Of a DNA stretch of 64,000 nt, positions 60,970 through 64,000 are shown piece by piece. Numbering within the stretch: position 1 is the stretch's first letter; the number at the start of each line of letters is the position of its first letter. Origin of the DNA: Haloferax marisrubri (GTDB lineage Archaea > Halobacteriota > Halobacteria > Halobacteriales > Haloferacaceae); contig NZ_LOPW02000016.1 of the NCBI RefSeq assembly GCF_001469875.2, forward strand, positions 1 through 64,000, written 5' to 3'. The notes below the pieces were generated by a model that had not been told where the DNA came from, searched no databases, and saw only the letters and a program-made list of their open reading frames with translations. The translations under genes and the position numbers were made by a program.

Positions 60970-61931
60970 GCAACAGACACAATCCAGAGTGGTACGATGC
61001 GGGGTCGGTCCGGAAGACAATCGAACGAGCAGTCGACGACTCAGTTCCAGTGTATAAACTGATAGACTTCATCCACAAGAAGGAGTATTCGTCTGTGTCC
61101 GAACGACGGGTGAAGCGACTCGTCGAAGGAACCCTCGAACAACTCGACGAGAAGATCAGTCAGACGGAACTCTCGCAGCCCCGGTCGACGGATTCGTCAC
61201 CCCGCCCGATGGAGAACCGACGTGCAGACGTCGACGACGTCGAATATCTTTCGACGGACGAGTTCGCTCGCGTGTTGGGTGTCGTCCTCCAACGTTTCGA
61301 GGGGAGGACTCGACGGTCTGACGTCCGTGACTCAGCCGTCGACCTCTACTGGAATCGCTCGCACACCACTGTGGGAATCCGTACCGTCTCTGTCGTATCT
61401 GGTTGCTCAGTTTCTGCTCAGGAGGTGCGTCCGATGGTGGACGGCAACACGAAACCCCGGGAGGGGCGAGCACCGTCTGATCTCGTCGTCGTCACGAACG
61501 GCACCTTCGACGCAGATGCTCGAGAGTTAGCTGACGAACACGGAATTTTCCTGTGTAATGGTGACCAGTTGGAGCAGTGGTTCCGGATTGCTGGCGTCTC
61601 TGATAGTCTTCTCGCTGACGTGCTCGAGAGAGGGAAGGAACGCGAGTTCGACATGGACGCTCGTGTCGAAGAAGAACCAAGCATTCCTCCCCAAGTCACG
61701 GACTTTGACGTGATTGAGGAGTTGTCGTCGTCATCAGCTTCACGACCTGAGATCGTGGACGAGGAGCACGAGATCGAACCACCGTCCGAACCTCCGCAAG
61801 GTGGTGCAGATGAGTCTCCGCAAGCAGGAGAGTACGGTCGCCTCGGTGCCGACGAAAGCGAAGATGCAGATGGAGACGTGTTCGGTGACCTTCAGAAAAA
61901 GGTGAATGAACAAACAAATGATTCAAATTGA
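60966..61931 (+). CDS. Degenerate Mrr-like restriction endonuclease-fold protein
   Basis: 321 aa, ATG overlapping the previous stop by 4 nt. The N-terminus is helical/wHTH-like (VRKTIERAVDDSVPVYKLIDFI). The middle (about 85-215) has the Mrr_cat layout: DEFARVLGVVLQRFEG, DSAVDLYWNRSHTTVGIRTV and VVVTNGTFDADARELADEHG, then FLCNGDQLEQWF, which matches the ivTxGxFxxxAxxxA...IxLxDGxxL end of Mrr. The catalytic QxK/ExK pair is replaced by GIRTV, so the cutting site seems lost. The C-terminus is a long acidic tail. It probably keeps DNA binding but not cleavage, or uses different residues. It closes the Snf2 operon. Confidence 0.65.
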   Translation: MSNRHNPEWYDAGSVRKTIERAVDDSVPVYKLIDFIHKKEYSSVSERRVKRLVEGTLEQLDEKISQTELSQPRSTDSSPRPMENRRADVDDVEYLSTDEFARVLGVVLQRFEGRTRRSDVRDSAVDLYWNRSHTTVGIRTVSVVSGCSVSAQEVRPMVDGNTKPREGRAPSDLVVVTNGTFDADARELADEHGIFLCNGDQLEQWFRIAGVSDSLLADVLERGKEREFDMDARVEEEPSIPPQVTDFDVIEELSSSSASRPEIVDEEHEIEPPSEPPQGGADESPQAGEYGRLGADESEDADGDVFGDLQKKVNEQTNDSN

Positions 61932-62000
61932 CAAAGTGCAATTTCCGAACACGTCAGTGAATATGGGAAACGAACCTGATACACATCTCTGGAGGGTCGT

Positions 62001-62897
62001 ATGACCGCGACGTACAGTCGCGAGGAGACCACGGTACCGCTCCCTGGTGGAAGGTCTGTGACCATCGAGCCCGGGCAACCGTGGCCATCGACGCATCGCG
62101 GTTCGCGATACAGTCTCGTGACGAGTGACGAGTTCCCTGAGGGAGCGATCAAGTGGGAGCAACGCGACCTCAATATCCATGCACGACCTCCCGAGGGTCT
62201 TCGGGATGTGCTGCGGAGCTTCGGGAAAAAAGGAGGACATGGGATCGTTCGTATCACGGCAGGAGGTGAGGTTCTGACGAAGATCAGAGCCGACGACTAC
62301 GTGAACGTCGACCAAGCAGTAGTGTCGTCAGGTTGGGTTCCGGTATACGTGGGTAAGCTCACCGGAGAAATCGACTTTGGAGAAGTCGATCTGAACCCTC
62401 CAAGGCAGACCGATTCTGTTCGTATTTGGTCCGGACTGCCGTTTCACCACGGAGAGCGCTGGTCGTTAGCAGAGGATGACGAACTTCACTGGCGGTGGAA
62501 AGATTACGACTTCACCTCAGCGTTCGACCACGACGAATTGGTCGAACGATACCGAACATATCGGCCTACTGGAGGTCGATTGTACATCACTGAACTCGGT
62601 CACGTGTGGGGTAACGTTTCACCGGGTGACCTCTCCGGGGAACGAGCAAGAGATATTCAGAATGCAGTCGATACGTGGGTTACTGAGACCGAACGGCAAG
62701 GAAACACAGCGGCACGTCGCCTGGTTAACCGACGGTTGTTAGTAACGAGTCAAACGGACGACCCGTCTGATGGACTACTCCCAGTTCACCTTGGTCATAT
62801 CTCAGAGTTCGACGGCGGGACGATACCACGCCCAGTCGTCGACGACGAGTCGTATTTCAAAGTCGTTGGCCAGTACGAACAAGTGTGGGAGTCCTGA
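62001..62897 (+). CDS. Trp-module protein 2, paralogue of the 54845-55681 protein
   Basis: 298 aa, no known family. It carries two copies of the same module as Trp-module 1: ~15-100 (GQPWPSTHRGSRY; EGAIKWEQRDL; GIVRITAGGEVLTK) and ~140-215 (GERWSLAEDD; ELHWRWKDYD; LVERYRTYRPTGGRLYITEL, GHVW). The linker and tail are charged. It lies 69 nt after the Mrr-like gene in the same orientation and may be the last gene of that transcript. Having one paralogue coupled to an XPB-like helicase and another next to the Snf2 operon suggests a common docking or recognition role. Confidence 0.7.
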   Translation: MTATYSREETTVPLPGGRSVTIEPGQPWPSTHRGSRYSLVTSDEFPEGAIKWEQRDLNIHARPPEGLRDVLRSFGKKGGHGIVRITAGGEVLTKIRADDYVNVDQAVVSSGWVPVYVGKLTGEIDFGEVDLNPPRQTDSVRIWSGLPFHHGERWSLAEDDELHWRWKDYDFTSAFDHDELVERYRTYRPTGGRLYITELGHVWGNVSPGDLSGERARDIQNAVDTWVTETERQGNTAARRLVNRRLLVTSQTDDPSDGLLPVHLGHISEFDGGTIPRPVVDDESYFKVVGQYEQVWES

Positions 62898-63248
62898 GTT
62901 CTCTAACAAGATACATACAGGGTTAAGCCCCTCCTCGGGTTAGACCGGTCCACGTAGGTGCTCACCATCTGGTGGCCGCGAAGACCCTGGAAAAGGTGTG
63001 AGAATTGTTATCAGCTCATCACTTTAACTTCCCACTGCCTTTTCGTATGAAGTAAAAATACGTGAGTGCGGACAGTACAACTAGACACCGGTCCCGTTCC
63101 GACCGTGTTATGGGTTTTGAGGCCCTCTGTCGCGGGTTAATTGGATATCTCTCGTTTTGAACGTTCAATAATCCGATCTTGTTATGGGCGGTGGAGACCC
63201 ACCGAGGAGTAGGTATTGCACTAGCGATGCGTGGCTGACCTGTCGCGG
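62898..63248. other. Gene-free stretch after block 2
   Basis: About 350 bp with no supported gene on either strand. There are T-rich patches (TTTTAACTTCCC region near 63022, TCTCGTTTTGAACG near 63152) that could serve as terminators, but no clear repeat, tRNA or att-like motif. It marks the limit between the block 2 gene cluster and debris at the right edge. Confidence 0.5.
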
Positions 63249-63464
63249 TTATCTCAGAAACTCGTACAGTTCGCTAGCAAGCTCTTTGTTCGCCGGATTT
63301 GTCGCTCCGTCACTGATCGCCTGGAGAGTCTCTTTCGGAGGGACATCCAACTCATAGACGTTCGTCGCTCCTCCGAGCCCGCTCATGTCGTCGACTGTCG
63401 CTATCGGTACTCTCTCGCACCCCAAGATTCCGAAATCTACAGATCTTGAGTCTCGGAGACACAC
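63249..63464 (-). pseudogene. Unassigned C-terminal gene fragment
   Basis: On the minus strand an open stretch ends at 63249 with VPPKETLQAISDGATNPANKE and LASELYEFLR, which has coding-like composition but no start and no recognised family. It overlaps the end of the ABC remnant. It is probably the tail of another disrupted gene. Low confidence. Confidence 0.35.
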
Positions 63465-63797
63465 GATCTTTCAGATGCTGTGTTTCTGGTGATGGCTACG
63501 GCTCTCAGACTGCTCTCGAGTAGGATTGAGCGGTTGGCGTCGAAGCGGCCGTATCGAATGTTCTCCGCGATCGTTCCGTCGACCAGGAACGTGTCCTGAC
63601 TCACGTACCCAATCGAGGATCGGAGGTCTGCGAGGCGGACATCCAACACGTCGTGGCCGTCCACGCGAACCGCACCACCGGTAACGTCGTACAGTCGGAG
63701 GAGGTGCTTGGCGATGGTCGATTTTCCCACACCAGTCGGACCAACGATAGCGACCGCCTCACCCGAATCGGCCCTGATATCTACCCCTTCTATTGCT
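63437..63797 (-). pseudogene. Truncated ABC-transporter ATPase remnant (exporter type)
   Basis: The minus strand from about 63797 encodes IEGVDIRADSGEAVAIVGPT, then GVGKSTIAKHLLRLY (Walker A), then a typical Q-loop stretch SIGYVSQDTFLVDGTIAENI and RYGRFDA. The homology then stops: signature motif (LSGGQ), Walker B and H-loop are absent, and the frame runs out at 63437 with unrelated sequence. The N-terminal membrane domain is also missing, cut at ~63800. It matches the exporter (MsbA-like) ATPase family; only the first third of the domain is left. Confidence 0.8.
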
Positions 63798-63858
63798 CAG
63801 TACAAGAACCACCATGCACGTAGAAGGAGGCACTCCATGAGAGACCGTTCGCATAAAA

Positions 63859-64000
63859 TTAAAGAAGGGAAAGGGCTTCTTGATCGGTGAACAGGTCTGA
63901 GTCTCCGAGTAACTCTGTCCGAATCAGGGTTGCTTCTTTTGAGAAAGCATCCGCTCTCTCGATCGGATATGCGCAGCCAATTTCGCGTACCGAGGTGCAC
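63859..64000 (-). CDS. C-terminal end of a gene entering from the right edge (possible transposase)
   Basis: A minus-strand open frame from the window edge to TAA at 63859 encodes 46 residues with good coding character (REIGCAYPIERADAFSKEAT, then LIRTELLGDSDLFTDQEALSLL). It lies ~60 bp from the point where the ABC gene is broken, the distance usual between a transposase stop and the end of an insertion sequence. I cannot name the family; transposase is inferred from position only. Confidence 0.4.
   Translation of the reverse strand, partial: CTSVREIGCAYPIERADAFSKEATLIRTELLGDSDLFTDQEALSLL

Noticed and set aside
1-64000. tRNA, rRNA or riboswitch
   Set aside because: No cloverleaf, rRNA signature or conserved aptamer was noticed by eye; a tRNAscan/Infernal run would be needed to exclude them.

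Overview
The window reads as haloarchaeal DNA (class Halobacteria). The proteins are strongly acidic and rich in Asp/Glu. The replication, partition and basal-transcription proteins are archaeal (Orc1/Cdc6, a TFB-like factor), and most genes are GC-rich and packed with 4-nt overlaps. An Orc1/Cdc6 gene with its own origin repeats, a ParA operon with its own repeats, and secretion-like membrane genes at the left edge suggest a secondary replicon or integrated element. I saw no tRNA, rRNA or CRISPR array, and no DNA methyltransferase.

Layout. 1-1.7 kb: minus-strand operon of small membrane or secreted proteins, running off the left edge. 1.9-2.9 kb: a Doc-type Fic protein. 3.0-5.4 kb: replication origin with clustered repeats on both sides of orc1/cdc6. 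5.5-8.4 kb: a decayed histidine kinase end, a parA operon with an upstream repeat array, a frameshifted zinc-ribbon gene and a hypothetical gene. 8.5-9.2 kb: a CARF-HTH (Csa3-like) regulator, divergent from the next block.

Block 1 (9.6-28.3 kb) is one unbroken operon of seven genes: two uncharacterised proteins of about 300 residues, a 1024-aa P-loop protein, a coiled-coil protein, two tandem giant helicases (about 1840 and 1816 aa) with internal zinc ribbons and a C-terminal DUF1998/MZB-type cysteine cluster, and a PLD-family nuclease. The part list recalls DISARM, Druantia and the restriction half of Dpd, but the combination fits none of them exactly. A small ADP-ribosyltransferase-fold gene follows.

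Block 2 (29-63 kb) is the most unusual part. It has four helicases (DEAH SF2, UvrD/AddA, XPB-like SF2, Snf2), about six nuclease-type domains (CoiA-like, two AddAB-type PD-(D/E)XK, beta-CASP MBL, a coiled-coil PD-(D/E)XK, a degenerate Mrr), a VWA protein, a DUF4143-type ATPase, a TFB core lacking its zinc ribbon, and a 1125-aa protein holding about 39 consecutive 15-residue Cys/His units. Four proteins spread over 21 kb end in the same kind of triple ribbon-helix-helix-like tail, and two others share a twice-repeated Trp-rich module. These shared modules argue that block 2 is one interacting system, plausibly an undescribed haloarchaeal DNA-processing or defence system.

The right edge (63.2-64 kb) holds debris: a truncated ABC-transporter ATPase apparently cut by an inserted element that leaves the window.
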